A stretch of DNA of 64,000 nucleotides from an uncultured Faecalibacterium sp. (GCA_934533135.1 CAKTBG010000011.1:6351-70350); one strand, 5' to 3'. Counted from the first letter of the stretch, positions 8,269 through 17,901 are shown. Numbers and translations are program-made. The notes: generated by a model not told the origin, from the letters alone.

Positions 8269-11200
8269 TTAGAACGTAAACGTTCCGTTCTTCGCCGGAG
8301 CCTTCACGCTTGCCGTCCGCACGGTCTGTTCGCCCGTCTCGGGATTGACCGTGGTGACGTTCATCTGGTACTCGCCGCGCTTGACTTCCAGCGCAAAATG
8401 ACCGCTTTCGTCTGTTGTTGTCTGGGCGACCTGCTGGCCGTCCTTCATCAACTGAACATTTGCGTTTGCCAAAACATTGCCGTCGCCCAGCTGCGCCACG
8501 CCGCTGACTTCCACCGGCATCATCAGGATGACGCCCGCCGTCACCGCCGCAGCCGCGCCGCCGATCAGAACGACCGCCACGATCGCGCCGCCGCCACCGC
8601 CGGAGGTCGAAGGCTGCTCCGGCGTGCTCGGCTTGGTCGTGTCTCCGCCGGGTTTGCTGGTGCTGCCGGAATCATCCTTGCCGGTGTTTCCGCCGGGATT
8701 CGTCGAACCACCCTTCCGGCAGGCCACCACATACGCCGCACCGCTTTCGCTCGAGATGAACGGCACATCCAGCACGCCGTTTGCGCCAGCGGTCTTCTGG
8801 TTGATGTAGATCAGATTTGCCGCGTCCAGCGGGTTTTCTGCCGACTTGCTGACGATAACAGCATAGTCTTCACCAGCCGTCAGCCCGTTGAACACCGCGT
8901 GGAGCGTGGCGTTGTCTGTGGTCGTTTTGCCGGTGGTGATGGAGTTTTCGGCTGTCGGTACAATGTCGCCGTCGGTGCAGTGGATGGTGGCACTCTTCAG
9001 TGCATCGTTTGCGTTCCCACACGTAATTGCATTCCACTGCTCTTGCGTTCCCGCAAAATAAACTTCATTCAGGTTTTCGCATCCATAGAATGTATAGTGC
9101 CCGATGCTCGTCACACTTTGTGGAATTGTAACACTTTTCAAATTCACGCAATCGCTAAACATACCTCTCGATATTTCTGCGATTTTTTTCGGCAGTGTAA
9201 TACTCTCCAGACTCTTGCAATTATAAAATGCGTCCTGACCAATGGATGTCACACTCTCCGGAAGTGTGATTTTTGTCATGCTTTCACAGCCAGAGAATGC
9301 ACTATCCTTGATGGTCGTTAAACCATTCTGGAAGTCAAGTTCTTTCAGGCTGCTGCAATTCAAAAAGGCATTCTTTCTAACTTCCTGAATATCGGATGGA
9401 ATCACTACATTTTTCAAGCTGGTGCAGCCGGAGAACACATTGCTTTCAATCACTTGAATGCCGGTCGGAATCGTGACACTCTCCAAAGAAGTGCATCCCG
9501 AAAATGCTCCCTGTGCGATATATCCACTTGACATCACAGCCGGAAGTACAACTGTTTTCAGGCTTGTGCAATTATTGAATGCACCAGACTCGATCCAAGT
9601 CACATCATCCGGAATCACAATCGTTTCCAGACTGCTGCACCCATCCAACATATGGTATGCGATCCTCACCCGATTGGGAATATTGATGCTGGTCAATTTG
9701 TCGCACCCTGCAAAAGCATAGTCTCCAATCGAGTCAATACTGCCCGTGCCTCCTTCCGCTTTCAGGATGACCCGCTTTACCTTATCCCCATACCACGGAC
9801 TGGTGCCCCACTGATAGTTCGTCATCCTGCCATAGCCGGTAATCGTCAGAACTCCCTGATAGTTCAGCGTCCATTTCAGGTTATCACCGCAGGTTCCGGA
9901 CTTCATCTCTGCCTCCGACGGAGTAATATTTCCGTCGCGGCACTGGATGATTGCGGTATACAACGGCTCGTTCTTTTCACCGATCACGACGCTGTTCCAG
10001 CTTTCTTGTGTTCCGCCATAATCCACAAGTTCCAGATCCTGACAGCCCTCAAACGCCGCTGCTGCGATTTCCGTCAAAGTACCTTCAAAAATCACATTCG
10101 TAACATTCGCACACTCTGCAAACGCATACGGACTGATTTTCTGCACACCGGACTTCACCACGATCTGCCGGATGCTGTCACGGAACTCATACCACGGTGT
10201 TTCTTCCGCCGAGGTATAATCCATCATGATCTTCTCACTGTTGATGGTCAGGACTCCATTTTCCAGTACATAGTCCGGTTCGCTCTCACCCGGAGTATCG
10301 GGATCGGGGTTATCCGGATCCGGCTTGTCTGGGTCGGGTGTTTCCGGCTGATCCGGATCAGGATCGGGTTCCGGAACATAGTCTCTCGACAGTTTAACCG
10401 TCAAATCCGATTCCCGGATCGTAAATATACTGCTGCGGTAAATTACATCATCCACTGTAGCTGTCATCTGGTATTTTCCCGGATCAAGATACAGTTTCAA
10501 ATAACCGCTGTCATCAATCGCTCCCATTGGCTGTGCAGTACCGCCGTCTTTGCTCACATATACTTCAGCCCCCGTCGGATCATCGCAGCCAATCAGCATA
10601 ATAATCATTCGATACTTGGTATGCGGGCAGTCACCCCATCCCAGATCATCATACTCCGGTGCCCAATATACTTTTCCAAGAGAAATCGACGCATCTACAA
10701 AGTCAAACGTCAAAGTAAATTTTTTCAAATTCAAGAAAGAAAGTTTTGCGCTTACTTTCAAATTTGCATCCAAAGCCACTGTATAGCAAGTGTTACAGCC
10801 GTGTTTGGAGGCCGCATTCATTTCGATTTCCGTCGATTTCAATCGAATTGAAATCGTTGCTTTTCCTCCAACTTCAGCCGTCAATTCCACCTTTGCAACC
10901 GCTCCCAAGACTTTAATATTGGGGCACAGATCAATTCCAACGTAGATCATTCCTTCTACGCTCGTTTTGATGGAGGTGTGCGGCGTTTTAGACAAGTTCT
11001 TCGCCACAGAATCTATGCTGTCATAGGAAAATCCAATCTGAGTACTTGTCTTTGCGCTAACGGTTAATTTCACTTCTGCTTTTGCTACAAAAGCCGGGTC
11101 AAATCCAATATAGAGTCCGGGAATTGGTGCAACACCAAATGAACCGAGCCGAATTCTCGTCTCGATTTTTCCTGATATCACCACATTTGCAGCCATTGCT

Positions 11201-12498
11201 GCGTCTGCAACAAACGAAAAACATTGCTTATCCGGCGTAACATAATATTTGACAGTTGCTGTTGCGCTGACACTTACCGTACCCGTACATTCTGCATTTA
11301 CCTTTGTTCCCTCTCCAGTATCAACACCACCTTCTGTCGCACCAGCGGCGTTTTTTAGTTCAAATTTCCTAACGGACTTTATATATGCCTCGTGTTCTTT
11401 CTCTGTTCCATTATCCGATTCATCAAAATCCGGCGACCATTCATCTTCAATCGAAAAATCTTCTTCATACTCGCCAAGATATGCCACACCTGCATCCGCC
11501 GTATGTTCATCGTATGTCAGATCTTTGCTGTCAGCAGTATCTTCAATTTTCAGCGCATCGAACACATCCGTGACTTCCAGCGTATCATCGCCATGGATCG
11601 TGACTGTGTCACCGTTGACTGCAATCGAAGCAACTTTTACAACCAGCAGTTCGCCCGGTGCGTACTCATAGGTAAGGATATCGCCGACCTGCAGATTTTT
11701 GATTTCTGCGCTGGCATTTGCAATGGTATAGTTCAGCCCATCGTCATCCTGACTGACAATATTGTTTTTGCCTGCAGCAGAGTCTTCCCTCGTCAAAAGA
11801 GTTACATCTTGATTAACGACCACAAAGTTGGTCGTTGCATCATCATCAAGGTTAATAACACGATCTTCCGGAAAGTCGTTGACTGTCGCCCCGGCAAGGT
11901 CTACCATATCTTTTGTGTTTGATGTATTGGTGAACGCTTCACACAGCGGAGCGTGTTCTGCTTTATCAAACAAATATCCTTTTATAATATAGTAGTCCGG
12001 GATTTCCCCAACGATTGCTACTTTCACTGTGCCGTCAGTTGTTTTATCAACTGCCACCGTACCACTGGCAACCATCTGTTCTTCGCTGTCGTCGGTATAA
12101 ATCCCCACCACAAGATCCGCATCCTCCTCAGCGACATACTTCACCGTGGCGGTGCTGCCGTTCATAGTGATGCCGATGACCCGGTTTCCCGAAGAGAAAT
12201 TGCTTCCATTCTCTCCATCCAGATCCATGCCATCCAGCAGCAGTTTGCCGAAGCTGTTCGTTGCCTCCATGGACACATTGGAGGTGTCCACCGTGGCATT
12301 CTGTTCCTGCACCGGGGCAGAATCCGCCTGTGCCGTCAGGAACGGGTCGGACGCAATGGCCTGCACGAGGTCGGCATCCGGCTGTGATTGAACCGTGATG
12401 GTCTGGCTCAAGCTGTTATCCGACGCCGCCAGCGCACTCAAAGGTGCCGCGCTGACCAGCATCGTCAAGGACAGAAGGATCGCAAGTAGCCTTTTCAT
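8269..12498 (-). CDS. large secreted leucine-rich-repeat (BspA-like) surface protein
   Basis: The protein has 1,409 residues. MKRLLAILLSLTMLVSAAP and the following LSALAA are a Sec signal peptide. Residues about 30-700 form an unrecognised, largely beta-predicted region. A Pro/Asp linker of PDPD and PDNPDP type spans about 703-739. It is followed by BspA/LRR_5 leucine-rich repeats to about 1165, with units such as FSGCTSLKNVVIPSDIQEV and FYNCKSLESITLP. A Gly/Ser/Thr/Pro stretch then precedes one hydrophobic helix (AIVAVVLIGGAAAAVTAGVI, about 1305-1325) and a final 75 residues resembling a carboxypeptidase-regulatory-like beta domain (DESGHFALEVKRGEYQMNV). No sortase signal is seen. A cell-surface, adhesion-type role is inferred from the architecture. 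Its stop codon abuts a repeat element. Confidence 0.85.
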   Translation of the reverse strand: MKRLLAILLSLTMLVSAAPLSALAASDNSLSQTITVQSQPDADLVQAIASDPFLTAQADSAPVQEQNATVDTSNVSMEATNSFGKLLLDGMDLDGENGSNFSSGNRVIGITMNGSTATVKYVAEEDADLVVGIYTDDSEEQMVASGTVAVDKTTDGTVKVAIVGEIPDYYIIKGYLFDKAEHAPLCEAFTNTSNTKDMVDLAGATVNDFPEDRVINLDDDATTNFVVVNQDVTLLTREDSAAGKNNIVSQDDDGLNYTIANASAEIKNLQVGDILTYEYAPGELLVVKVASIAVNGDTVTIHGDDTLEVTDVFDALKIEDTADSKDLTYDEHTADAGVAYLGEYEEDFSIEDEWSPDFDESDNGTEKEHEAYIKSVRKFELKNAAGATEGGVDTGEGTKVNAECTGTVSVSATATVKYYVTPDKQCFSFVADAAMAANVVISGKIETRIRLGSFGVAPIPGLYIGFDPAFVAKAEVKLTVSAKTSTQIGFSYDSIDSVAKNLSKTPHTSIKTSVEGMIYVGIDLCPNIKVLGAVAKVELTAEVGGKATISIRLKSTEIEMNAASKHGCNTCYTVALDANLKVSAKLSFLNLKKFTLTFDFVDASISLGKVYWAPEYDDLGWGDCPHTKYRMIIMLIGCDDPTGAEVYVSKDGGTAQPMGAIDDSGYLKLYLDPGKYQMTATVDDVIYRSSIFTIRESDLTVKLSRDYVPEPDPDPDQPETPDPDKPDPDNPDPDTPGESEPDYVLENGVLTINSEKIMMDYTSAEETPWYEFRDSIRQIVVKSGVQKISPYAFAECANVTNVIFEGTLTEIAAAAFEGCQDLELVDYGGTQESWNSVVIGEKNEPLYTAIIQCRDGNITPSEAEMKSGTCGDNLKWTLNYQGVLTITGYGRMTNYQWGTSPWYGDKVKRVILKAEGGTGSIDSIGDYAFAGCDKLTSINIPNRVRIAYHMLDGCSSLETIVIPDDVTWIESGAFNNCTSLKTVVLPAVMSSGYIAQGAFSGCTSLESVTIPTGIQVIESNVFSGCTSLKNVVIPSDIQEVRKNAFLNCSSLKELDFQNGLTTIKDSAFSGCESMTKITLPESVTSIGQDAFYNCKSLESITLPKKIAEISRGMFSDCVNLKSVTIPQSVTSIGHYTFYGCENLNEVYFAGTQEQWNAITCGNANDALKSATIHCTDGDIVPTAENSITTGKTTTDNATLHAVFNGLTAGEDYAVIVSKSAENPLDAANLIYINQKTAGANGVLDVPFISSESGAAYVVACRKGGSTNPGGNTGKDDSGSTSKPGGDTTKPSTPEQPSTSGGGGGAIVAVVLIGGAAAAVTAGVILMMPVEVSGVAQLGDGNVLANANVQLMKDGQQVAQTTTDESGHFALEVKRGEYQMNVTTVNPETGEQTVRTASVKAPAKNGTFTF

Positions 12499-12546
12499 AA
12501 TGCATGATTCCTTTCGTTGTTTGCAATTGATACAATCTTTATGCCA

Positions 12547-12576
12547 AGTGTAATCTACCAAAAACCCGTTTGTCAA
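12547..12576 (-). promoter_or_regulatory. promoter of the LRR surface protein gene
   Basis: Minus-strand TTGACA (12571-12576) and TACACT (12547-12552) are 18 bp apart, about 50 bp before the start codon. Confidence 0.7.
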
Positions 12577-12594
12577 CGTGATATCTACCAAAAA
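12553..12594 (-). promoter_or_regulatory. 12-bp direct repeat flanking the -35 box
   Basis: TTTTTGGTAGAT occurs twice on the minus strand, at 12583-12594 and 12553-12564, with a 30-bp period. The -35 hexamer lies between the copies and the second copy fills the spacer. This is a probable binding site for a dimeric regulator of the surface protein gene. Confidence 0.5.
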
Positions 12595-12622
12595 TCCCCC
12601 AGCATTTTTGGCAGTTCAAACG

Positions 12623-12674
12623 AAAAAACAGGTGCATCTCCGGAGCATCAAACTCCCAAGAATACACTTGTTTT
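12623..12674 (-). terminator. intrinsic terminator downstream of the DUF3842 operon
   Basis: On the minus strand AAAACAAGTG pairs with CACCTGTTTT (one G-U) and is followed by a T run. It lies about 235 bp after the DUF3842 stop, with repeat DNA between. Confidence 0.5.
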
Positions 12675-12742
12675 ATCCCTGCTGTCTCTGCCCTCAGCCG
12701 TGGGGCCGTCGCTTTGCCGGTATTCGCGCAAGCTTTACCGGC

Positions 12743-12800
12743 CTGCCAAGGGCTCAACGGGTTGTGGCACCCAGCAGATATTTCGTGCCTTGGGCGGCAC
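12743..12800 (+). repeat. dispersed repeat family B, copy 1
   Basis: A 58-bp segment starting CTGCCAAGGGCTCAACGGG and ending CCTTGGGCGGCAC recurs almost exactly, inverted, at 17625-17680. Its ends CTGCCAAGG and CCTTGGGCGGC are partly complementary. Confidence 0.8.
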
Positions 12801-12868
12801 TCATATCTCGCTGACCACTGCCCCAACAACTCCTCCCTGTTTCGGCCACTGGCCGCGGTCGTCGTCGT

Positions 12869-12910
12869 TGCCCTCTGGGAGAGCTGTCTGCGAAGCAGAC
12901 TGAGAGGGCT
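12869..12910 (+). repeat. palindromic repeat family A, locus 3
   Basis: A single, 5'-shortened plus unit: CCCTCTGGGAGAGC hairpin, second stem GTCTGC/GCAGAC, then CTGAGAGGGCT. The last bases are part of the DUF3842 TAG stop (12909-12911). Confidence 0.88.
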
Positions 12911-13328
12911 ACCGGCACCCGCTGCTGCAGAGCTGCCGGACCTTCTGGGCGGCAGCCTGCACCAGCTGGGAAATGGGCTGTTCGGGCACGCCGACGATGT
13001 AGTTGTCGCAGTGGTTCACCGGCACCAGCACCCGCCGGGCGCAGCTCTGGCAGACGGCCATCGCCATTTCCGGCGTGATCTCACCCATCAGCGCGTCGGC
13101 AATGACGATCCCGATGGGGCCGACGATGATATCCGCCGTGCGGCAGTTGACCACCACGGCGTTCCGGCCGGTGGCGGCGCGGCGGGCACCGGCTTTGAGC
13201 ATGGCCGACGCCGCAAGGCTGTTGGTGCCCACGGCGATCAGCTCTTCCTCCGGGCAGGCCGCTGCAATGGCCGCGACCAGCTGGCGGCCCAAACCGCCGC
13301 CCTGTCCATCAATTACCAAAATCTTCAT
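12909..13328 (-). CDS. DUF3842 family protein
   Basis: A 139-residue protein beginning MKILVIDGQGGGLGRQLVAA, with a Gly-rich nucleotide-loop-like N-terminus. It matches by eye the DUF3842 family common in clostridia, whose function is unknown. Other features are RTADIIVGPIGIVIADALMG and a cysteine-containing middle (AVCQSCARRVLVPVNHCDN). There is no signal peptide or transmembrane helix, so it is probably cytoplasmic. It starts 14 bp after the M20 dipeptidase gene and is probably co-transcribed with it. Its TAG stop is shared with the edge of a repeat element. Confidence 0.8.
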   Translation of the reverse strand: MKILVIDGQGGGLGRQLVAAIAAACPEEELIAVGTNSLAASAMLKAGARRAATGRNAVVVNCRTADIIVGPIGIVIADALMGEITPEMAMAVCQSCARRVLVPVNHCDNYIVGVPEQPISQLVQAAAQKVRQLCSSGCR

Positions 13329-13342
13329 CGTACGTTCTTTTC

Positions 13343-14731
13343 TCAGAAGTCGATCTCTTCGAGGCGCAGCAGCGCGAGGATGTAGATCTTCAGTGCTTCC
13401 AGCAGCTTGTCGATGGGGGCTGCCTCGTTTGCACCGTGCATCGGGCCGCCGAACTCGGGCAGCACCATGTCGTTGTGCTCCGGGCCAAAGCTGACTGCAT
13501 AGGGGAAATGGCGGGCATAGGTGCCGCCGCCCATGGTGAACGGGATGGCATTCTCGCCGGTGACCTCGTTGTAAGTCTCGATGCAGGCTTTGATGGCCGG
13601 GGTGTCTGCCTCAATATAGAACGGCTCCGCGGTCTTTTCTTCCACCAGCTCGGCACCGGTGCCGATGGCGGCGCGGATGCTGGCCGCGATCTTCTCGCCG
13701 TTGATGCAGGTGGGGAAACGGCTGTCCAGCGTCTGGACCATCTTGCCGTCCTCCATATAGATCCGGCCGCCGATGATGGTCAGCGGGCCAAAGGGACCGT
13801 CGGCGCAGTTGATGCCCAGACCTTCACCGGCCGTGGAGCAGTGCAGTTTCATGACCGACTCCAGATAGGCGCGCTCTGCCTCGTTGCAGAGGTCATTCTC
13901 CAGCAGATAGTGCATCACCAGACCGATGGCGTTGACGGTACCGGCGGGCATGGCGGCGTGGCCGGACTTGCCCCAGCCGCGGATCCGGACACCGGTTCCT
14001 TCCGGCTCAAGGGTGATGTTGGGTGCATTTTTCAGCTTGGTGATGTCCGTTTCCACCAGTGCGCTGGCACGGTCGGGCACCGCATTGTTGGCCACACCGC
14101 CCACGAACTCCTTGATGACGCCGTTGCAGACCGGGCTGACCAGCTTGCCGCCGAACTGCCCCTTCTCGCCGTTGCAGACCGGGAACTCCGCGTCCGGGGT
14201 AAAGCAGAACACCGGGGCGGGATAGTTCTTGAGGTAGTATTCCACATCGTTCATGTGGGTCTCCTCGTTGTCGCCCACCAGCGCACGGATGGGATATTTC
14301 AGCGCGACCCCCTCTTCCTTGAGGAACTTCAGGGCGTACAGGGTGGTCACCATGGGGCCTTTGTCGTCGGCCACGCCGCGGCCCAGCAGCCAGCCGTCCT
14401 GAATGCGCATCTTGAACGGGTCATCCGACCAGCCGTTGCCCTCGGGCACCACGTCTACGTGGCAGATGGTGGCCAGATACTTTTCCGGATCGGCACCGGC
14501 CAGCTCTGCGTAGCCGATGTAGTTTTCACAGTTGCGGGTGGCGAGACCCATGCCCGCTGCCAGCTCCAGCGTCTTGTCCAGCGCGGCGCGTGCGCCCAGA
14601 CCAAAGGGGGCACCCTCGGCGGGGGTGCTCTCCACGCTGTTGATCGCAACAAGAGCTGCGATGTCCTTCAGGAGCTGTTCTTTGTTCGCCGCGATAAACG
14701 CGTCGATCTTCTGGTTCAATGCCTGATCCAT
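13343..14731 (-). CDS. M20 family dipeptidase (PepV-like)
   Basis: A 462-residue zinc peptidase that probably cleaves dipeptides in the cytoplasm. Metal-binding residues are visible in [15 protein letters not shown] (His) and [12 protein letters not shown] (Asp), with the catalytic/ligand glutamates in [13 protein letters not shown]. The C-terminal [20 protein letters not shown] and [12 protein letters not shown] motifs are typical of the PepV/Xaa-His dipeptidase branch. Length is normal. The start at 14731 follows an AAAGGAC ribosome site. A DUF3842 gene follows 14 bp downstream. Confidence 0.92.
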   Translation of the reverse strand: MDQALNQKIDAFIAANKEQLLKDIAALVAINSVESTPAEGAPFGLGARAALDKTLELAAGMGLATRNCENYIGYAELAGADPEKYLATICHVDVVPEGNGWSDDPFKMRIQDGWLLGRGVADDKGPMVTTLYALKFLKEEGVALKYPIRALVGDNEETHMNDVEYYLKNYPAPVFCFTPDAEFPVCNGEKGQFGGKLVSPVCNGVIKEFVGGVANNAVPDRASALVETDITKLKNAPNITLEPEGTGVRIRGWGKSGHAAMPAGTVNAIGLVMHYLLENDLCNEAERAYLESVMKLHCSTAGEGLGINCADGPFGPLTIIGGRIYMEDGKMVQTLDSRFPTCINGEKIAASIRAAIGTGAELVEEKTAEPFYIEADTPAIKACIETYNEVTGENAIPFTMGGGTYARHFPYAVSFGPEHNDMVLPEFGGPMHGANEAAPIDKLLEALKIYILALLRLEEIDF

Positions 14732-14780
14732 GATTGATTTTCGTCCTTTCTTTGTTGTATCTCAAGACACATCGTTGTGT

Positions 14781-14786
14781 ATTGTA
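14781..14786 (-). promoter_or_regulatory. extended -10 box for the dipeptidase-DUF3842 operon
   Basis: Minus-strand TGC-TACAAT lies 49 bp before the dipeptidase start. The TG supports an extended -10; the -35 region is poor. Confidence 0.5.
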
Positions 14787-14832
14787 GCATATTTGCGGGG
14801 AAAATTCCATGGTCATTTTGCGCGACGCCGCT

Positions 14833-15318
14833 TCAGCCGACCGCAAAGAAGGTGCTCAGCGCACCCAGCAGACCCGCGCTGGCCAGACCCATGATGATGC
14901 CGGCCAGCAGCACACCGCCCATACAGGCCACCAGCACATCCTTGAACTTCATGTCCAGAATGGATCCGGCCAGCGTGCCGGTCCACGCACCGGTGCCGGG
15001 CAGCGGGATGCCGACAAAGAGCAGCAACGCCAGCGGCAGGCCGCGGCCGGCCTTGGCCTCCAGCGCACGGCCGCCTTTTTCGCCCTTGACGATGCAGAAC
15101 CTGCAGAAGGGGCCGATGACGGGTTTGTGGTAGCCCCAGATCAGGAACTTGCGGGCAAACAGATAGATGAAGGGCACCGGGATCATGTTGCCGAGCACGC
15201 AGACCAGATAGGTCGGCAGCACCGGAAGCCCCATCCCCAACCCGATGGGGATCGCGCCGCGCAGCTCGATGATGGGAACCATCGAGATGAAAAAGACGAG
15301 CAGATAATTTTTGATCAT
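14833..15318 (-). CDS. small multi-pass membrane protein, COG2426 (putative small multidrug export family)
   Basis: A 161-residue hydrophobic protein with about four or five membrane helices. It opens MIKNYLLVFFISMVPIIELR; the early PIIELRGAIPIG motif and the central LFVGIPLPGTGAWTGTL motif are the conserved signatures of COG2426 (Pfam Sm_multidrug_ex). The family name is historical and substrates are unproven; the fold resembles DedA-type proteins. The start follows an AGGAGC site. It sits 29 bp after the exonuclease III gene, in the same direction, so co-transcription is likely. Confidence 0.85.
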   Translation of the reverse strand: MIKNYLLVFFISMVPIIELRGAIPIGLGMGLPVLPTYLVCVLGNMIPVPFIYLFARKFLIWGYHKPVIGPFCRFCIVKGEKGGRALEAKAGRGLPLALLLFVGIPLPGTGAWTGTLAGSILDMKFKDVLVACMGGVLLAGIIMGLASAGLLGALSTFFAVG

Positions 15319-15347
15319 AAACAGTTGCTCCTATTAGAAAGGGGGTG

Positions 15348-16100
15348 TTACAGGTCGATCTGCAGCTCCACCGGGCAGTGGTCGGAGCCAAAGATCTCGT
15401 TGTGGATCTCCGCAGCCCGGATCCGATCGGCGATCCGGTTGGACACGAGGAAATAATCGATCCGCCAGCCTGCGTTCTTCTCGCGGGCATGGAAGCGGTA
15501 GCTCCACCAGCTGTATTTGACTTCTTCCGGGTGGAGCAGACGGAAGCTGTCGGCAAACCCTGCTGCCAGAAGCTCGGTCATCTTGGCGCGTTCCTGATCG
15601 GTAAAGCCCGCACTCATCCGGTTGGTCTTGGCATTCTTGATGTCGATCTCGGTGTGCGCCACGTTCAGGTCGCCGCAGAGGATCACCGGCTTTTTCGCGT
15701 CCAGATCCAGCAGATACGCCCGGAAATCGTCTTCCCAGTTCATGCGGTAGTCCAGCCGCTTTAAGCCGTCCTGACTGTTGGGGGTATAGCAGTTGACGAG
15801 ATAGAAACCCGGATATTCCAGCGTCAGCACCCGGCCCTCGTGGTCATGCTGCTCGATGCCGATGCCCTGCGTCACCGCCAGCGGCGGCTGCCTGCACCAG
15901 CAGGCCGTACCGGAGTAGCCCTTCTTCTCGGCGGAATAGGTATATTCGGTGTAGCCCTCGGGCGCAAAATCGGCCTGTCCCGGCTGCATCTTCGTCTCCT
16001 GCACCGAAAAGATGTCGGCATCCAGTGCGGCAAAGCTGGCCGCAAAGTCGTGGGTCAGGCAGGCACGCAGGCCGTTTACATTCCAGCTGATGAGTTTCAT
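15348..16100 (-). CDS. xth: exodeoxyribonuclease III
   Basis: A 250-residue AP endonuclease/3'-5' exonuclease for base-excision repair. All family motifs are visible: ISWNVNGLRA, the metal-binding Glu in SVQETKM, the GDLNVAHTEID catalytic region, and the C-terminal GSDHCPVEL with the Asp-His pair. Length is normal for ExoA/XthA. The gene lies 20 bp after a MATE exporter gene and before the COG2426 gene, all on the minus strand. It starts MKLISWN at 16100. Confidence 0.96.
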   Translation of the reverse strand: MKLISWNVNGLRACLTHDFAASFAALDADIFSVQETKMQPGQADFAPEGYTEYTYSAEKKGYSGTACWCRQPPLAVTQGIGIEQHDHEGRVLTLEYPGFYLVNCYTPNSQDGLKRLDYRMNWEDDFRAYLLDLDAKKPVILCGDLNVAHTEIDIKNAKTNRMSAGFTDQERAKMTELLAAGFADSFRLLHPEEVKYSWWSYRFHAREKNAGWRIDYFLVSNRIADRIRAAEIHNEIFGSDHCPVELQIDL

Positions 16101-16120
16101 TTCCCCATTCCCTTCTGATC

Positions 16121-17494
16121 TTATGCGTGATATTTCGTTTTCCAGACGCCGCTCTGAAAGCGCGCCACAAAGCAGATGACCCGGCAGATCCAGTCCACCA
16201 CCATGGCGATCCAGACGCCGATGGCACCCATGCCCATCTGGACGCCGATGACGTAGCTGAACCCCAGACGCCAGACGGCCATGCTGAGGATGGAGACGAT
16301 CATCGTGAATTTCACGTCGTTGGCGGCACGCAGCGCGTTGGGCAGCACAAAGGAGCTGGGCCAGAGCAGGATGCCGAAGCCCGCATGGATCTGCACCAGC
16401 AGGATCGCCAGCTCCATCGTCTCCCCCGACAGGGCATAGATGCCGACCAGCGGCCGCAAAAAGAGCAGGATGGCTCCATTGAAGATGCCCATGGCGATGT
16501 AGGCCCAGAGCACCAGCTTGCGGGTATAGTAGACCACCTGCGCGTCATCCCCTGCGCCAATGCACCGCCCCACCACCGTGATCATGGCCAGACTGATGGC
16601 CTGCCCCGGGATGCAGCCCATGCCGTCGAGGTTGTTTGCCACCGCGTTGGCTGCGATCTGCACCGTGCCGAAGGTGGAGATGATGCTGACCACCAGAATG
16701 CGCCCGGCTTGGAACAGGCTGTTCTCGAACGCCGACGGGATGCCGATGCCGAGGATCCGTCTGGCCAGACGGCCGTTCAGCCGGGTGGTCTTGGGAACGG
16801 TCAGCATCTGCCCCTTCCGGTAGCAGCAGGACAGGATCAGTGCCGCCGCCACCACACGGGAGAGGACGCTGGGCCATGCTACGCCGTCCACGCCCATCTT
16901 CAGGAAAAAGATGCAGACGGCGTTGCCCACAATATTGATGATGTTCATCAGGATGCTGATCTGCATCGAGATCTTGGAGTTGCCCATGCTGCGGTAGAGG
17001 GCTGCGCCCGCGTTGTACAGCGCGAGGAAGGGATAGCTCAGAGCCGTGATCTTCAGGTACAGGACACCGGCCTCCAGCACATCCGCTTCGATGCTGCCGT
17101 AGCACAGCCGGATCATGGGGCGTGCCAGCACAAAGCAGAGCAGCCCGATGCCCGCACCCAGCAGCGCACTGAGCAGGATCAGCTGGCCGGAGCTGTTGTT
17201 GGCGTGCTCCTGCTCCTGCGCACCGAGGTACTGGCTGATCACCACCGCGCCGCCGGTGGCCAAGGCCGCAAACAGCACGATGATGAGGTTGTTGATCATA
17301 TCCACAAGGCTGACGCCCGAAATGGCCGCCTCGCCGCAGCGGGAGACCATCATGGTATCGGCCATGCCGACCGTGACTGCCAGCAGCTGCTCCACCAGCA
17401 GCGGTCCGGTCAATTTGAGCAATTCCGCCTGTGTGAACAGCGGTTTCCGTCCGCCGAACAGCGGCTTTTTTGCAGGGATGGTTTCAGCGTTCAT
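16121..17494 (-). CDS. MATE family efflux transporter
   Basis: A 457-residue, 12-helix exporter of the multidrug and toxic compound extrusion family, driven by Na+ or H+ gradients. After a polar N-terminus come LLVEQLLAVTVGMADTMMVS and ALATGGAVVISQYLGAQE, typical of the NorM/DinF superfamily; the second half repeats the topology (ANAVANNLDGMGCIPGQAIS). Length is normal. A promoter lies 80 bp upstream and exonuclease III follows 20 bp downstream. The substrate cannot be inferred. A second, sequence-distinct MATE gene lies at 37457-38752. Confidence 0.92.
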   Translation of the reverse strand: MNAETIPAKKPLFGGRKPLFTQAELLKLTGPLLVEQLLAVTVGMADTMMVSRCGEAAISGVSLVDMINNLIIVLFAALATGGAVVISQYLGAQEQEHANNSSGQLILLSALLGAGIGLLCFVLARPMIRLCYGSIEADVLEAGVLYLKITALSYPFLALYNAGAALYRSMGNSKISMQISILMNIINIVGNAVCIFFLKMGVDGVAWPSVLSRVVAAALILSCCYRKGQMLTVPKTTRLNGRLARRILGIGIPSAFENSLFQAGRILVVSIISTFGTVQIAANAVANNLDGMGCIPGQAISLAMITVVGRCIGAGDDAQVVYYTRKLVLWAYIAMGIFNGAILLFLRPLVGIYALSGETMELAILLVQIHAGFGILLWPSSFVLPNALRAANDVKFTMIVSILSMAVWRLGFSYVIGVQMGMGAIGVWIAMVVDWICRVICFVARFQSGVWKTKYHA

Positions 17495-17575
17495 TCACAC
17501 TCTCCTATTCGATTCCGGGTCCGCCCCGGCATTGTTCCTTTTTCGTGTTTCCTTTGATTCTGTGCAATCAATATC

Positions 17576-17604
17576 ATCTTAGCACACCCGCCTGCGGTTG
17601 TAAA
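17576..17604 (-). promoter_or_regulatory. promoter of the MATE-xth-COG2426 group
   Basis: Minus-strand TTTACA (17599-17604) and TAAGAT (17576-17581) with a 17-bp spacer and a TG before the -10. Confidence 0.6.
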
Positions 17605-17624
17605 GGCAAGCTTTCTTTTTCGGT

Positions 17625-17680
17625 GTGCCGCCCAAGGCACGAAAGATCTGCTGGGTGCCACAACCCGTTGAGCCCTTGGC
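17625..17680 (-). repeat. dispersed repeat family B, copy 2
   Basis: The reverse complement reproduces 12743-12800 almost base for base, differing at only one or two positions near the middle. It lies upstream of the MATE promoter. Confidence 0.8.
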
Positions 17681-17868
17681 AAATGGGGAAAGCCCCCGCA
17701 GATTGCGCTGGGCTTGGTGTGTCACAAGCGGGCGGGCCCTGTTCTCCGGCACTTTGTTAAGAAAATCCCCAGCAAATTTGTGCGTTCCGCCAAAAGTACG
17801 GATCTGTCGCCGTTTTGGGGAGATTTTTTTCAGAAAAGACTTGTATTTTTGGAGCAAACGTGATAATC

Positions 17869-17901
17869 TTGTATCCAACAAGGGGCGGGTGCTTGGATAC
17901 A
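17869..17901. promoter_or_regulatory. TGTATCCAA inverted repeat in a 570-bp non-coding gap
   Basis: TATCCAA (17872-17878) and TTGGATA (17893-17899) are inverted with a 14-base gap; the pairing extends one base on each side. The same heptamer with the same 14-base gap, but as a direct repeat, occurs at 44191-44218. A plus-strand promoter-like TTGTAT/TAATCT pair lies just upstream. The rest of 17681-18003 shows no gene. Confidence 0.4.
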
